NCBI GenBank assembly: GCA_902533775.1
Contig: CACANA010000003.1
Coordinates: 1-54,109 of the forward strand
DNA: 54,109 nucleotides
Reading direction: 5' to 3'
Origin: an uncultured Pelagibacteraceae bacterium
Lineage (GTDB): Bacteria; Pseudomonadota; Alphaproteobacteria; Pelagibacterales; Pelagibacteraceae
The notes under the pieces: generated by a model
Databases searched by the model: none
What the model saw: only the letters and a program-made list of their open reading frames with translations
Told to the model about the DNA's origin: nothing
Shown here: positions 7,467-21,144 of the stretch, one piece after another
Numbering within the stretch: position 1 is the stretch's first letter
Layout of the letters: each line of letters opens with the position of its first letter
Translations under genes and position numbers: made by a program

Positions 7467-9487
7467 ATGTTTAATTCTGATTATTTGTTAAATTTAAACG
7501 AAAAGCAACAAGAAGCGGTATTACATTTAGACGGGCCACTTTTAATCGTTGCTGGAGCGGGATCTGGGAAAACAAAAGTTCTTACTTCAAGAATTGCACA
7601 TATAATAAGAAGTCATAAGGCTTTTTCTAGTCAAATACTTGCTGTTACTTTTACAAATAAAGCTGCAAAAGAAATGCAATTAAGAGTATCTAAGCTTCTT
7701 CGAAAGGAAGCTACTGGTTTACCGTGGTTAGGTACCTTTCATTCTATAAGTGCAAAAATTTTAAGAAAGCATGCACAGGCGGCAGGATTAAAATCTAATT
7801 TCACTATTATAGATCAAGACGACCAAATAAGATTGATAAAAAATATTTGTAAAGCTGAAAATGTAGACATAAAAAAAATATCGCCCAAATATATTCTTGC
7901 TGTAATAGATAAATGGAAAAATAAAGGATTTTATCCTGAAGATGTTATTTTAAAAAAAAAAGAAACATTAGAAAAAAACTTTTTGAATATTTATAAGATT
8001 TATCAACAAAAACTGATTGATTTAAATTCTACCGATTTCAGTGATTTAATTTTGCACACTGTGAAAATTTTTAAGAATTACAGCGATATATCCTCTATGT
8101 ATTCAAAAAAGTTTAAATATATTTTAGTTGATGAATATCAAGATACAAACTTCATTCAAAGTGAGTGGCTAAAATACTTAGCTACTATTAATAATAATTT
8201 ATGTTGTGTTGGAGATGACGATCAATCAATTTATAGTTGGAGAGGTGCTGAAATTAAAAATTTTTTAGAATTTGATAAAAAATACAAAGATACAAAAATA
8301 ATCAGACTAGAAAAAAACTATAGATCAACTCAAAATATTTTAAATGTTGCATCAAAATTAATAGAGAATAATCAAAATAGAGTTGGAAAGACTTTGTATA
8401 CTAATCAAGAAGAGGGTGAACTTATCACATTAGATTGTTTCAGAAATGTAAAAGATGAAGCTATTGATATTAGTACTACGATTGAAAATTACAAAAAAAG
8501 AAACTCATTAAATGAAATAGCTATACTAGTAAGAGCAATATTTCAAACGAGAGAATTTGAAGAAAGATTTTTAAGAGTAGGTATACCATATAGGATAATT
8601 GGCGGAATCAAATTCTATGAAAGAGCAGAGATAAAAGACTGTGTTGCTTACCTGAGATGTATAAATCAATCTATGGACGATTTATCTTTTGAAAGAATAA
8701 TAAATGTTCCAAAAAGATCAATAGGAGATACAACTATCAAGACTATTTCTGAGTTTGCAAAAACAAATAATTGCTCATTAGAAATTGCATCGAAAAAAAT
8801 GATAGAACTTAATAAAATAAAACCAAAAACTAAAATTGGACTAAGTTCATTACTAAATTTGCTCGAAAAATGGAGATATGAATTAAAAAAAAAAATTAAT
8901 CATAATAAGCTTTTAGAGACTGTTTTAGATGAATCTGGATACAGCGAGATGTTAAAAAATAAAAAAGATTTAGAAAATGAAAATAGACTAGAAAATATTA
9001 AAGAACTTTTAAATGCTATGAAAGAATTTGATAATTTAGAAAGTTTTCTAGAACATGTTGCATTGGCAACTTCTTTAGATCAAGATTGGGAAAGTGAAAA
9101 AGTAAATTTGATGACTCTTCACGCATCAAAAGGGTTAGAATTTAACATAGTTTATTTACCCGGTTGGGAAGAAGGTTTATTTCCTCACCAAAAAAGTATT
9201 GAGGAAAAAGGTGAAAGTGGTCTTGAAGAGGAAAGAAGACTTGCCTATGTAGGAATTACAAGAGCAAAAAAAATTGCAAAAATTTCTTTCTCTATGAATA
9301 GATTTTACCAAGGTGACTGGATGGATAGTATAGCCTCAAGATTTGTAGATGAATTACCAGACGAATTTATTAAAAAAAATAATAATTTTAGCCAAAATGA
9401 AGATGATGGCTTTGAATTTAATCAAGATATTGATTTTGAAAATGAAATTAAAAGTCCTGGTTGGTTGAGATATCAGAAGAAATTGAA

Positions 9488-9491
<4 letters not shown>
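7467..9491 (+). CDS. uvrD: UvrD/PcrA-type superfamily 1 DNA helicase
   Basis: A 674-residue 3'-5' helicase acting in nucleotide excision repair, mismatch repair and replication restart. Motifs in order: Q-motif LNEKQQEAV (about residues 9-17), Walker A VAGAGSGKT (about 28-36), TFTNKAAKEM, motif II VDEYQDTN, motif III GDDDQSIYSWRGA, RLEKNYRST, motif V MTLHASKGLEFNIVYLPG and motif VI EERRLAYVGITRAK. Slightly shorter than E. coli UvrD (720), with a short acidic C-terminal tail. The stop overlaps the pepP ATG (ATGA), so the two are coupled. With uvrB and uvrC elsewhere in the window, three nucleotide-excision repair functions are encoded here. Confidence 0.93.
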
Positions 9492-13177
<3,686 letters not shown>

Positions 13178-14014
13178 TTATTTAAACATTTTTTTGAATC
13201 TACTTAAGATATTTTTTTCGTCTGATGGAGTTTTAATTTTCTTATCTTCTTTTTGTTTATTTAATATATTAAAACTTGCCTCGTACCATTGGCTTGATTG
13301 ATAATTATAACCTAATAAATATGCATACTTTTGAGCTTCTTCAATTAAGCCTATTTTGTAGTGCAATTCCACCAGTCTATGCAAAGCCTCTTCAACATAT
13401 ATCGTCGTATCGTATTTATTGATTACTTCTTTAAATCTATTAATTGCAGGTATCCATTTTTCTCTTTCTACATAGTACCTAGCTAAATAAATCTCTTTAG
13501 ATGCTAGAATTTCAGTAATATATTCTAATTTAAACTTTGAATCTAAAGCATACTCGGTATTTGGATATTTATTAATTATTAAATCAAAGTATTCTTTGGA
13601 TTTTAATATTTGATTTAGATCTTTTTTTTCATCAATAATCTGATCATAGTGACACAGCGCTAATAAATAATAAGCATAATCTGATTGTGGGTGATTTTTG
13701 TATTTGACTAAAAAACGCTCCAAGTCATTTATCGCATCACTATAATATCCTTGAGAGAAATAACCGTAAGCTGACATTAAAACAGCTCTAGGAGCCCAAA
13801 TAGATTGTGGAAATAACAATTCTGCTTCACTAAACTTTTTACCTGCGTAAATAACATCTCCTTTTTCGAATTCTTTAATACCTTCATTGTAAATCTCAAT
13901 CATTTGATTTTCTAAATTTTTTTCTTTTACTGTTACAACCTCATTATCCTTTTTGGAGCATCCAAAAATAATTAGAAATACAAACAAATATAAAAAATAG
14001 GATTTATTATTCAT
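13178..14014 (-). CDS. bamD: Outer membrane assembly lipoprotein BamD
   Basis: BamD (ComL) is the essential lipoprotein partner of BamA in inserting beta-barrel proteins into the outer membrane. The N-terminus MNNKSYFLYLFVFLIIFGCSKKDNE is a lipoprotein signal with lipobox IFGC, lipidated at about Cys19. The rest is tetratricopeptide-like helices: GIKEFEKGDVIYAGKKFSEAE, WAPRAVLMSAYGYFSQGYYSDAINDLERFL, DYAYYLLALCHYDQI, as in the family. Length (278) is normal for alphaproteobacteria. It follows lpxC by 38 nt and precedes ligA by 12 nt. Confidence 0.92.
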   Translation of the reverse strand: MNNKSYFLYLFVFLIIFGCSKKDNEVVTVKEKNLENQMIEIYNEGIKEFEKGDVIYAGKKFSEAELLFPQSIWAPRAVLMSAYGYFSQGYYSDAINDLERFLVKYKNHPQSDYAYYLLALCHYDQIIDEKKDLNQILKSKEYFDLIINKYPNTEYALDSKFKLEYITEILASKEIYLARYYVEREKWIPAINRFKEVINKYDTTIYVEEALHRLVELHYKIGLIEEAQKYAYLLGYNYQSSQWYEASFNILNKQKEDKKIKTPSDEKNILSRFKKMFK

Positions 14015-14052
14015 TTAATTCTTTTAACAGAATAAAATAAAAATTCTAACTT

Positions 14053-14988
14053 TTATGCAGTTGATTTTAGATTACTATAATTTGCAAATACGTGGGGTAA
14101 TTGTTTTCCTTTAATTTCAATTAAGGAATAATTTAAATGATTGCTGAAAACCTTTCTCAATAATTCATTAGTTAATTTATGGCCGCCTTGAGAACATTTT
14201 AATGATCCAATAATTTTATAACCAGAGAGAAAAAGGTCTCCCATACAATCTAATATTTTATGATTAACAAATTCATTTTTATTTCTTAATCCACCTATAT
14301 TTAAAATTTTATTTTCTTTTATTACAACCGCATTTTCTAAACTTCCACCTAGCCCTAAATTCATATTTTTTAATTTTTCTATATCTTCGTATAAACAAAA
14401 TGTCCTTGAATTATATATTTCAGTGAGTTTATCTTCAAATACATTAATTTTATTTTTTTTATTTCCTATAATTTTATTATTATATTTTATTTCAAATTCT
14501 ATATCCCCAGTTACATTGGATTTTCCTATAGAAATAAATTTATCACCATCATTCAACTCTATAGTTCTGTTAATCTTAATTATTTTTATTGGCTGATCAC
14601 TCAAATTTAGTCCTGCATTATTAATACTTTCAATAAAGCATTTAGCTGATCCATCCATAATTGGAACTTCTTGTGAATCAATTTCAACTAAAGCATTATC
14701 TATACCAATGCCATAAAATGCTCCCATTAGATGTTCAATTGTAGAAACTTTTACTCCACTCTCATTAGAAATAGTTGTGCATAGTGTTGTATCTGAAACA
14801 TTATTATATAATGGAAAAATTAAATTATCTTTTTCAATATCAACTCGTTTAAACACAATACCAGTATTTGGTGCTGCTGGTAGCACACTCAAATTAACTT
14901 TTTTTCCTGTGTGAATACCAATTCCAGTAAAGCTAATTTTTTTTGATATTGTTTTTTGAGTAAGTATTGACACGAAGAATTTATACAA
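14053..14988 (-). CDS. lpxC: UDP-3-O-acyl-N-acetylglucosamine deacetylase LpxC
   Basis: LpxC catalyses the committed zinc-dependent step of lipid A synthesis. Zinc ligands and catalytic residues are visible: STIEHLMGAFYG (His), VNHKILDCMGDLFLSGY (His and Asp) and SQGGHKLTNELL (catalytic His). GIHTGKKVNLSVLPA and VPIMDGSAKCFIE are typical. The ORF-track start is TTG; a GTG at 14973 giving MSILTQKTISKK is an equally good start, and no ATG is available before the conserved SFTGIGIHTG. It follows ftsA directly (47 nt), whereas the usual neighbour is ftsZ, which here has moved. Shows the cell makes lipid A. Confidence 0.95.
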   Translation of the reverse strand: MYKFFVSILTQKTISKKISFTGIGIHTGKKVNLSVLPAAPNTGIVFKRVDIEKDNLIFPLYNNVSDTTLCTTISNESGVKVSTIEHLMGAFYGIGIDNALVEIDSQEVPIMDGSAKCFIESINNAGLNLSDQPIKIIKINRTIELNDGDKFISIGKSNVTGDIEFEIKYNNKIIGNKKNKINVFEDKLTEIYNSRTFCLYEDIEKLKNMNLGLGGSLENAVVIKENKILNIGGLRNKNEFVNHKILDCMGDLFLSGYKIIGSLKCSQGGHKLTNELLRKVFSNHLNYSLIEIKGKQLPHVFANYSNLKSTA

Positions 14989-15035
14989 AATGATGTGCTA
15001 ATTAAATACTCAAGAAATATTACAAGAAAATACGA

Positions 15036-16202
15036 TCATTTATCAAAAAAATTAAAAAATTTTTCAAAAATCCCTTGCTTTTTAATGATTATTTTTGATG
15101 ATTGAGAGTTCATTAAGTGATTTTCAAGACCACATTTGCAAATTTGGGCATCTGTATCTGGATAGAAATTAATAGATTTGAGACCAAATCTATCATTCAA
15201 ATAAAAAGAATTGTTATTGAATAGTTTTGAACCTTCACCAATTAAAAATAATTCTGTGTCCTCTAATATAATTTTACGGTTGTTAATTTTTGACTTTTTA
15301 AATGTCAGATCCAAAATTTCTTGAACTCTGTACAAGATCACTTTTTTTAATAAATCTACTGAAATATTCTTTTTTATAATTTCCTTAAATATAACTGTTT
15401 CTTCAGATTCTTTGTCTTTGTATGAAAATTCCGTGTCAGTTTTATTAAATAATTTTTTTAATTTTTCAGCATCTACTTCTGAGATTTTGAAAATTTTTGA
15501 GATATCTTTTGTAATATGCAGTCCCCCAATTGGAATCGACTCAATAAATTTTAACTTTTTATTTTCAAAAAACATAATTGAGGATCTTCTTAATCCAATA
15601 TCTAAAAAAGAATTTTTATTTTTACTTAATTTTTTCACATATGATTGAGATTTTATATATGAAGAACAAAAAATATTTATTATATTTAAATTATTTTGAA
15701 TAAATTTATCTTTTATATTCTTAATAAATATTTTAGGAAAACATATTAATTTAAAATCAACTTTTAAATTATTAGCCAATGTTTTATCATTTGGAAATTC
15801 TTCAAAAATTTTTTCGTTATCTACTATACATTTATCCATAATTATTTGGGATAAATAATATTCATTATAGTGCGAAGTAAATATTTGCTTTAATTCTAAT
15901 TTTAAGAGTTCGAATAACTTATTTATATTTGAGATTATATCTAAATTTTTTGTTAGAGATATATCAATTGTAAATAATTCTACAGAGTCTAAAATCAAAA
16001 TAATATCCTCAATATGATAAGAAAACTTTTTTTCTGCTTTTTTTATTATTTTATTTATTGCTTCAAAGTGATATTGCAAATCATTTTCTATTAACACTTT
16101 AATCGAGTCAGAGAATTTTTCATTTAGATTTTTATCAAAAGCAGCAAATCGAATTTTAGATGAACCGAAATCAATAATATTGAATAAATTTTTATTACTC
16201 AT
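15036..16202 (-). CDS. ftsA: Cell division protein FtsA (divergent)
   Basis: FtsA is the actin-like protein that tethers FtsZ to the membrane. The 388-residue ORF starts with the phosphate-1 motif NIIDFGSSKIRFAAF, has a second nucleotide motif FLDIGLRRSSIMFFENKKL and the conserved ESIPIGGLHITKDISKIFKISEVDAEKLK. The C-terminal GIFEKFFNFFDK is an amphipathic helix suited for membrane targeting. Sequence is strongly diverged (many Lys/Asn/Ile), and FtsA identification rests on these motifs plus position after ftsQ (8-nt overlap). Its classical downstream partner ftsZ is not here but between mraZ and rsmH. Confidence 0.9.
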   Translation of the reverse strand: MSNKNLFNIIDFGSSKIRFAAFDKNLNEKFSDSIKVLIENDLQYHFEAINKIIKKAEKKFSYHIEDIILILDSVELFTIDISLTKNLDIISNINKLFELLKLELKQIFTSHYNEYYLSQIIMDKCIVDNEKIFEEFPNDKTLANNLKVDFKLICFPKIFIKNIKDKFIQNNLNIINIFCSSYIKSQSYVKKLSKNKNSFLDIGLRRSSIMFFENKKLKFIESIPIGGLHITKDISKIFKISEVDAEKLKKLFNKTDTEFSYKDKESEETVIFKEIIKKNISVDLLKKVILYRVQEILDLTFKKSKINNRKIILEDTELFLIGEGSKLFNNNSFYLNDRFGLKSINFYPDTDAQICKCGLENHLMNSQSSKIIIKKQGIFEKFFNFFDK

Positions 16203-16884
16203 CTCTCAAAATTAATCTATTTTGAATTCTTAAATCGATAATTGTATTTGAGCCTATTTTACCATTCATTTTAAATTCTTTAAATAAATTTATTGCTTTT
16301 GAAATATTTTTGTTTGGTAATTGAATCACAATGTTATCTGCAAAATATAAATCCCATCTTTTATTTTTATGATAGTAATATTTTATTATTTCATTAAGAT
16401 TAATTTTTTGATTTAAAAGTTCTTCTTGCAAAAAAATATAATCAACTGGATCAAATTTTCCAAATATAGTTGGTAATTTTTTTCTGTTTGAAATTTGATT
16501 TGCCAATATAAAATTTCCATTTTGGCCAACAAAATATTTTTTTTGGTTTATATAAGTAATTGCTACTAAGTTGGTTGTTTTAGTTTTAATATTAATAATT
16601 GAAGGATATTTTTTTTTTATATTTATGCTTTCAATAAAATTGAGATTTTCTAATTTTTCTAAAAGAAATTTTTTATTTACAAAAAAGATATTTTTACCTA
16701 TTAAAAAACTTGTTTTTGATAAGATTATTTCATCAATTTCTTTTTTAGTATTTTCAATATTAATTTCACTAATTTTAAAACTACTTTTTAAATTTTTTAA
16801 TAAATTATTATTAAAAATTGTAGATATAAATAAAAATGAAACCAAATAAAAATATATTTTTTTTTTATTTATTAATTGAAGCAT
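16195..16884 (-). CDS. ftsQ: Cell division protein FtsQ
   Basis: FtsQ links the cytoplasmic and periplasmic halves of the divisome. The 229-residue ORF has a short cytoplasmic N-terminus, one membrane segment (about residues 10-27, FYLVSFLFISTIFNNNLL) and a POTRA-like domain (FKISEINIENTKKEIDEIILSKT, then FLEKLENLNFIESINIKKKYP) followed by the beta domain ending IIDLRIQNRLILRDE. That POTRA pattern plus location between ddl and ftsA identifies it despite low overall conservation. It overlaps ddl by 20 nt and ftsA by 8 nt, so it is translationally coupled to both. Confidence 0.88.
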   Translation of the reverse strand: MLQLINKKKIYFYLVSFLFISTIFNNNLLKNLKSSFKISEINIENTKKEIDEIILSKTSFLIGKNIFFVNKKFLLEKLENLNFIESINIKKKYPSIINIKTKTTNLVAITYINQKKYFVGQNGNFILANQISNRKKLPTIFGKFDPVDYIFLQEELLNQKINLNEIIKYYYHKNKRWDLYFADNIVIQLPNKNISKAINLFKEFKMNGKIGSNTIIDLRIQNRLILRDE

Positions 16885-17785
16885 CTTCCAAAATTTTTTT
16901 TATCAAATTTTTGAAAGTAATGTTATTAAATTTTGCTATTTCAGGTACTAATGAGAGTGAAGTCATTCCTGGTTGTGTATTAGTTTCTAGTAAATAAAAA
17001 GAATTTTTATAATATCTGAAATCTGAACGTGTAACTCCTCTACAATTTAGAATTTTATGGGCTTTTAAAGCAATTTTTGTCACTTCATGAAATTTTTTTT
17101 TTGACAATTCCACTGGTATTATATGCTCTGTTTTTGCTTTAGGATTATATTTTGCTTCATAATCATAAAATTTTCTAGTTGGTTTAAGCTCAATTGCTCC
17201 AAGCACATTATTCTCCAAAATAGCAACTTGTATTTCTCTTCCAGGTATATATTTTTCTAATAAAACTTCTCCATATTCTTTTAGTTTTTTCAGAGTTTTA
17301 AAAATATTATCTTTATTACATATAAAAACATTTACACTAGAACCTTCATTCAGGGGTTTCACTACTAAAGGAAAGCCAATTTTTTTTTGCAAACTGTTTA
17401 TTAATTTTAATTTGTTTAAACTCTCTCTGTAAGAGAATTTCAAATACTTGGGTGTCAATATTTTATTTTTCATGAAAATTTTTTTTGACAGCTCTTTATC
17501 TATTGCTAATGACGAGGATAAAACTCCTGAATGAGTATATTTTACTTTTTCTGACTCTAAAATTGCTTGAATATAACCATCTTCCCCATATCTTCCGTGC
17601 AATAAATTTAATACTGTATTTGGCTTAAACTTTCTTAATACTTCAACGAATTTTCCGTCAGGATTTACAACTTTAATATTATAACTTTTATCATTATTTA
17701 ATTCAGAAAAAACACTTTTTGCAGTTTGCATACTAATTTCTTTTTCTTTTGAATAACCACCAGCCAAAATTAGGATTTTTTTCAT
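16865..17785 (-). CDS. ddl: D-alanine--D-alanine ligase
   Basis: Ddl joins two D-alanines with ATP to make the dipeptide later added by MurF. The 306-residue ATP-grasp enzyme shows ILAGGYSKEKEISMQTAKSV at the start (N-lobe), LLHGRYGEDGYIQA, VVKPLNEGSSVNVF (glycine-rich loop), EKYIPGREIQVAIL, GVTRSDFRYY and the metal-site LLETNTQPGMTSLSLVPE. Length is normal. The start codon abuts the murB stop (1-nt sharing at 17785), and the 3' end overlaps ftsQ by 20 nt. Confidence 0.95.
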   Translation of the reverse strand: MKKILILAGGYSKEKEISMQTAKSVFSELNNDKSYNIKVVNPDGKFVEVLRKFKPNTVLNLLHGRYGEDGYIQAILESEKVKYTHSGVLSSSLAIDKELSKKIFMKNKILTPKYLKFSYRESLNKLKLINSLQKKIGFPLVVKPLNEGSSVNVFICNKDNIFKTLKKLKEYGEVLLEKYIPGREIQVAILENNVLGAIELKPTRKFYDYEAKYNPKAKTEHIIPVELSKKKFHEVTKIALKAHKILNCRGVTRSDFRYYKNSFYLLETNTQPGMTSLSLVPEIAKFNNITFKNLIKKILEDASINK

Positions 17786-18693
17786 TATTCTATGATTTTA
17801 ATTTCTAAATTAATATTAATCCCTGTTTTATCTTTAACATTCCTTTTTACATAGTTTATTAGTGAATTCATGTCATCAAATGATGCATTATTTTTGTTTA
17901 CAAAAAAATTTGAATGTTTTTCTGATATACATGCGTCTCCAAAACTAATATTTTCTGGAACTGACTCTTTTATAAGTTCCCATGCTTTTTTTGTAGTTTG
18001 ATCGATTGGATTTTTAAAAGTACTTCCTCCTGTTTTAATTTTTGAAGGCTGGGTATTATTTTTTTTTATTGCCAATTCTTCCATCAGACTTTGTATTTTA
18101 TTTTTATTTGATGAATTGCCCTTAAACGTAGCACTTAAAAAAATTAAATTTTCATTTAAATCTATCTTTCTGTATTTAAAGTTAATTTTATTATTTGGTA
18201 TAACTTTAATATTACCTTCTGTATCAATACATTGAAGTGAAATTAGTTTATCTTTAAATTCTGTTCCAAAACAACCAGAGTTCATTTTAAGACCACCCCC
18301 AACTGAACCAGGAATGCAATACATAAATTCAAAACCACTTATTGCATTTTCTAGTGCATATTCTGAAAGTTTTTTTTGTGAGCAAGATGAGCCAGCTATA
18401 ATTGTTTCTGTATTTAATTTTGATAGTGAACCAAAATTATTACCTAGTTTTATAATTACACCGTCATAAGTATTATCTTTAAATAAAACATTTGAACCCA
18501 TGCCTAATGTAAATATTTTTCCCCTATTATTATATAGTTTCAGAAAATCCTTTAGTTCTATAAGATTTTTTGGTTTAAAAAAAATTTTTGTTTTACCTCC
18601 TATGTTAAACCAATTAAACTTTTTAATATCGAGATTAAAAAAAAGATCTGAATTAAATTTATTCTTAAAGTTTTCAATATCTTTTAATTCCAT
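17785..18693 (-). CDS. murB: UDP-N-acetylenolpyruvoylglucosamine reductase
   Basis: MurB is the FAD enzyme that reduces UDP-GlcNAc-enolpyruvate to UDP-MurNAc. The 302-residue ORF has NTGG-like FNIGGKTKIFFKP, the FAD-binding LGMGSNVLFKD, GFEFMYCIPGSVGGGLKMNSGCFG and the C-terminal KTGGSTFKNP with catalytic Ser/Glu (ISEKHSNFFVN), typical of type II (no extra C-terminal loop) MurB. It lies between murC (1-nt gap) and ddl. MurA, the preceding enzyme, is not in the window. Confidence 0.95.
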   Translation of the reverse strand: MELKDIENFKNKFNSDLFFNLDIKKFNWFNIGGKTKIFFKPKNLIELKDFLKLYNNRGKIFTLGMGSNVLFKDNTYDGVIIKLGNNFGSLSKLNTETIIAGSSCSQKKLSEYALENAISGFEFMYCIPGSVGGGLKMNSGCFGTEFKDKLISLQCIDTEGNIKVIPNNKINFKYRKIDLNENLIFLSATFKGNSSNKNKIQSLMEELAIKKNNTQPSKIKTGGSTFKNPIDQTTKKAWELIKESVPENISFGDACISEKHSNFFVNKNNASFDDMNSLINYVKRNVKDKTGININLEIKIIE

Positions 18694-18694
18694 G

Positions 18695-20077
18695 TTAATT
18701 AAGATTTCTTACCCAATTAGTTATAGATCCAGCACCCATGGAGATAAAAATTTTATTTCCAAATGCTATATTTCTGACAATTTTTTTTAAATCCGCTTCA
18801 TTTTTAAGCATTATCAAATTCACTTTAGAATTCTTTGCAATTAATTTTGCAAATGAGGTGTATGAGAAACCCAATTTTATAGTCTCACTAGCTTTATAGA
18901 TAGGACAAAGTAAAACTGTATTTGCATTTTTAAAGCAATTAGAAAACTCAATTTTTAAATTTTTTACTCTTGAAATTCTATGTGGTTGAAAAATACATAC
19001 TATTTTCTCTTTATCATATACCTTGCTTACACCATCTAATACAGATGAAATTTCCGTTGGATGATGAGCGTAATCGTCAAAAAATGGGACTTTATTTATT
19101 TCAAATAAGTAATTAAATCTTCTTTGAACACCTTTAAAATTTTTTAGAGCTAATTTGATTATTTTATCGGATACACCTATCGAAAATGCTACTGCCAATG
19201 CAGATGCTGCATTTTTTATATTATGCAAACCTAATAAAGGTATTGAAATATTTTTTATAATTTTTGTTTTGCTTGGTATTTTAATCCTAATACTAAATTT
19301 CGAATATTTTCTACTCTGGATTATATTAAAAATATGAAAATTTGATTTCTTATTTAAGCCAAATGTGTAGTAGTTATTATTTTTAATTTTTGGTAAGATG
19401 TTTTTTACATTTTTGTCGTCTAAACACAAAAAAGCCTTTCCAAAAGAAGGAGTTTTATGAATAAATTCTATGAATTTATTTTTTAGATTTTTCATAGTTT
19501 TGTAATAATCCAAATGCTCATTATCAATGTTAGTTATTATTGAATAATTAAAAGGTATTTGAAGAAAACTGCCATCCGACTCATCTGACTCAACCAAACT
19601 CCAGTCGCTTTTTCCTAATTTTGCCGAACTTCCTATTGAATTCAAAATACCACCATTAATTATTGTGGGATCTAATTTAGCGTAATTCATAATGTTTGAC
19701 AAAATTGATGTTGTTGTTGTTTTGCCGTGTGATCCTGTCACAACAATATTTTTCATTAAAGAAACTATATGGCCTAACAATTCTCCTCTTTTATATATCG
19801 GTAAGTTTAATTTTTTAGCATGCCTATATTCTGGATTTGATTTTTTTATGGCTGATGAAACTACTAATACAGTACAATTTTTTATATTTTGCTTATTATG
19901 ATTTAAATAAATTGGAATTTTTCTTTTTCTTAGTAAATTAAGATTTTTATTATCTGACTTGTCACTTCCTTGAATTTTAAAACCTAAACTATTCATTATT
20001 AATGCTAAACCACTCATACCAATACCACCAATTCCAACAAAATGAATTAGTTCAGTTTTTCCAATATTAATTTTCAT
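18695..20077 (-). CDS. murC: UDP-N-acetylmuramate--L-alanine ligase
   Basis: MurC adds L-alanine to UDP-MurNAc in the cytoplasm. Of 460 residues, the N-terminal UDP-binding motif HFVGIGGIGMSGLALIM, the ATP loop VVTGSHGKTTTTSILS (about residues 111-126), SLVESDESDGSF, ITNIDNEHLDYY and C-terminal FDDYAHHPTEI are all diagnostic. Its start overlaps the murG end by 11 nt. Part of the uninterrupted Mur run in this cluster. Confidence 0.96.
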   Translation of the reverse strand: MKINIGKTELIHFVGIGGIGMSGLALIMNSLGFKIQGSDKSDNKNLNLLRKRKIPIYLNHNKQNIKNCTVLVVSSAIKKSNPEYRHAKKLNLPIYKRGELLGHIVSLMKNIVVTGSHGKTTTTSILSNIMNYAKLDPTIINGGILNSIGSSAKLGKSDWSLVESDESDGSFLQIPFNYSIITNIDNEHLDYYKTMKNLKNKFIEFIHKTPSFGKAFLCLDDKNVKNILPKIKNNNYYTFGLNKKSNFHIFNIIQSRKYSKFSIRIKIPSKTKIIKNISIPLLGLHNIKNAASALAVAFSIGVSDKIIKLALKNFKGVQRRFNYLFEINKVPFFDDYAHHPTEISSVLDGVSKVYDKEKIVCIFQPHRISRVKNLKIEFSNCFKNANTVLLCPIYKASETIKLGFSYTSFAKLIAKNSKVNLIMLKNEADLKKIVRNIAFGNKIFISMGAGSITNWVRNLN

Positions 20078-21143
20078 CTATAATTTCTATAATCTTATTG
20101 TTTATATTATCCCAAGTATTTTTTTTAGTAATTTCCTCAAGATTTTTAAATTTTTCGTTGTAATTTTTATAATCGTTAAATATTTCAAGTATCATTTTTG
20201 AAAATTTTTTAAATTCAAATTCTTTTTGTTTTATTAGCCAACAACAATTTTTTTTATAGTAAAATTCTGAATTATAGAATTGGTGATTATCTCTTGCAGA
20301 TGGGAGAGGTATTGAAATAAACGGTATGTTTAAGAATGAAAGTTCACTTAATGTGCTTGCGCCTCCTCTGGTAATTGCTAGATCTATACCATTGTAGAGT
20401 TCATGACTATAATTGGTAAATTCAATAAATTTGTAGTTTATATTTGATTTGTCATATTTATTTTTTATTGAAGATAAATTATTAATATTTGATATTTGTT
20501 GTATAACTTCGAAATTTCGATTTTTTGAAATTTCGATAATTAATTCAGTAATATTTTCGTCAAAAAACGATGCACCCTGACTGCCACCGATAATAAGAAT
20601 TTTTTTTATTTCCTTTTTAAAATTAATTATATTTTTTTCTAAGTTATATATTTCTTTTTTTAAAATAGGTTTGACTATAATTTTTTTAGAATTGTATTTT
20701 ATTGGGAAGTTTCTTAAATTTTCATCGTAACAAATTATTTTTGTTGAAAATTTCAAAGCAAAACGGTTAGATCTACCTAAAACACTATTAGGCTCAAACA
20801 AGAAAACTTTTTTTTGTAATATAAATGCAGCTAAGCAAAATGGAAATGTCATGTACCCACCAGTACTAATCACAATATTTGTATTATTATTTTTTAAAAA
20901 TCTAATAGATTGAAAAATGTTTAGAAAATATTTAATAATTTTTATTGGAAGTAAATAAGGTTTTAAAAATAAATTTGGTACATCTATTAATTCATATTTA
21001 AATTTTTCAGTATTTATATATTTACTTCCTCTCAAATCAGATACTATTTTTACAGAAAATTTGTTTTTCAAATGTTCAAACAAAGAGGTAGATGGTACTA
21101 CATGACCACCAGAACCACCTGTTACTATAAGTATATTTTTCAT
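20067..21143 (-). CDS. murG: Lipid II synthase MurG (GlcNAc transferase)
   Basis: MurG transfers GlcNAc to lipid I on the inner leaflet to give lipid II. The 358-residue GT-B protein has the N-terminal glycine loop VTGGSGGHVVPS, STGGYMTFPFCLAAF, the second loop ILIIGGSQGASFFDE and the UDP-GlcNAc site ITRGGASTLSELSFLNIPFISIPLPSARDNHQ. Length matches the family. Follows ftsW with a 1-nt gap; overlaps murC by 11 nt. Confidence 0.95.
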   Translation of the reverse strand: MKNILIVTGGSGGHVVPSTSLFEHLKNKFSVKIVSDLRGSKYINTEKFKYELIDVPNLFLKPYLLPIKIIKYFLNIFQSIRFLKNNNTNIVISTGGYMTFPFCLAAFILQKKVFLFEPNSVLGRSNRFALKFSTKIICYDENLRNFPIKYNSKKIIVKPILKKEIYNLEKNIINFKKEIKKILIIGGSQGASFFDENITELIIEISKNRNFEVIQQISNINNLSSIKNKYDKSNINYKFIEFTNYSHELYNGIDLAITRGGASTLSELSFLNIPFISIPLPSARDNHQFYNSEFYYKKNCCWLIKQKEFEFKKFSKMILEIFNDYKNYNEKFKNLEEITKKNTWDNINNKIIEIIDEN

Positions 21144-21144
21144 A

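Noticed and set aside
9461-9487. Upstream start of the pepP ORF
   Set aside because: Lies inside the uvrD coding sequence; the ATG at 9488 forms a standard ATGA overlap and matches the family N-terminus.
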